A stretch of DNA of 6,804 nt from NCBI GenBank assembly GCA_011048485.1, contig DSDX01000390.1, forward strand, positions 1 through 6,804. The letters are read 5' to 3'. Under the pieces are notes generated by a model. That model worked only from the letters and a program-made list of their open reading frames with translations, did not search any database and was not told the origin of the DNA. Source of the stretch: Candidatus Aminicenantota bacterium (lineage in GTDB: Bacteria; Acidobacteriota; Aminicenantia; Aminicenantales; Saccharicenantaceae). The translations under genes and the position numbers were made by a program. Shown here in pieces: positions 6,427 to 6,804 of this stretch (within the stretch, counting starts at the first letter, position 1; each line of letters opens with the position of its first letter).

Positions 6427-6804
6427 CTTCTAAGCACCTCGGCAGGGTTGGTCATGGCCGCGCGGGCGGCCTGCCAGGTGACGGTGAGCTGGGCGATGAG
6501 CAGCGTGGCCGCGGCCGCCGCCGCGAAAACTTTCCAGCCAAGCGGGATCCTGTACGCGTAGTCCCGGAGCCAGCCCTTCATGACGAGGTAGGCCACGGGG
6601 GCCGCGAGAAGGTTGGCGGCCAGGACCCAGCGGGCGTATTCCTTGGAGAGCAGGGCCACGATCCCGGGCGCGTTGGCCCCCAGGACCTTGCGGATTCCGA
6701 TCTCCTTGGTCCGCTGCTCGGCGGTGTAGGCCGCCAATCCGAAGAGGCCGAGCGAGGAGATGAGGATGGCGAGAGCGGCGAAGGTCTGGACGAGGCCCAT
6801 CTCC
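6420..6804 (-). CDS. C-terminal part of a second FtsX/MacB-type ABC permease, 5' end cut by the window
   Basis: The minus-strand frame is open from the right edge to TAG at 6422-6420. The Met at 6800 is internal to the family alignment and not a start, since a Glu codon precedes it and the frame continues to the edge. The visible 127 residues form the last FtsX block: a helix (about FAALAILISSLGLFGLAAYT), the coupling motif EIGIRKVLGA, a helix around WVLAANLLAAPVAYLV, a helix around AAAAATLLIAQLTV, and the tail AAMTNPAEVLRSE. It aligns without gaps to the end of the 817-residue permease (for example GLFGLAAY/F, RTKEIGIRKV, LRDYAYR versus LRGFAYR), so the two are paralogues. It is convergent with that gene, 7 bp apart, so it belongs to a different transcript. 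Total length and partners are unknown. Confidence 0.93.
   Translation of the reverse strand, partial: EMGLVQTFAALAILISSLGLFGLAAYTAEQRTKEIGIRKVLGANAPGIVALLSKEYARWVLAANLLAAPVAYLVMKGWLRDYAYRIPLGWKVFAAAAAATLLIAQLTVTWQAARAAMTNPAEVLRSE

Overview
The window is GC-rich bacterial DNA with strong C/G preference at third codon positions. It holds five protein genes and two short regulatory gaps. The gene families and style resemble uncultured Acidobacteriota/Aminicenantota-type genomes or GC-rich relatives of the Bacteroidota, where long ATPase-less FtsX/MacB permeases sit beside NtrC-type two-component pairs. This taxonomic guess rests on gene style only and is weak. There is no rRNA, tRNA, CRISPR array or insertion sequence that I can see.

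Layout. (1) Positions 1-832, minus strand: the N-terminal 277 residues of a HlyD/MacA-type membrane-fusion (periplasmic adaptor) protein, cut by the window edge. (2) Positions 833-1102: a divergent control region. It has a near-consensus sigma-54 promoter facing the adaptor gene, a cluster of small dyads about 100 bp upstream of that promoter, and a TATAAT box facing the other way. (3) Positions 1103-3815, plus strand: an NtrC-family sigma-54 activator and its histidine kinase, overlapping by 11 nt. (4) Positions 3816-3958: a 143-nt gap with several inverted repeats. (5) Positions 3959-6412, plus strand: an 817-residue FtsX/MacB-type ABC permease with two fused FtsX units and no ATPase domain. 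(6) Positions 6420-6804, minus strand: the C-terminal end of a second permease of the same family, convergent with the first and only 7 bp away.

How the parts fit. The adaptor and permeases are pieces of a MacAB-like (type VII ABC) envelope export or mechanotransmission machine. The ATPase, and probably an outer-membrane channel, must lie outside the window. The two-component pair is its likely regulator. The kinase has two membrane helices joined by only about five residues, so it has no periplasmic sensor domain; it may read its signal in the membrane or from the transporter, as BceS does. The activator would then drive the divergent adaptor operon through the sigma-54 promoter. A flux-sensing transporter module wired to sigma-54, rather than to an OmpR-type regulator, is the most interesting reading of this locus. 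It is an inference from layout and motifs.
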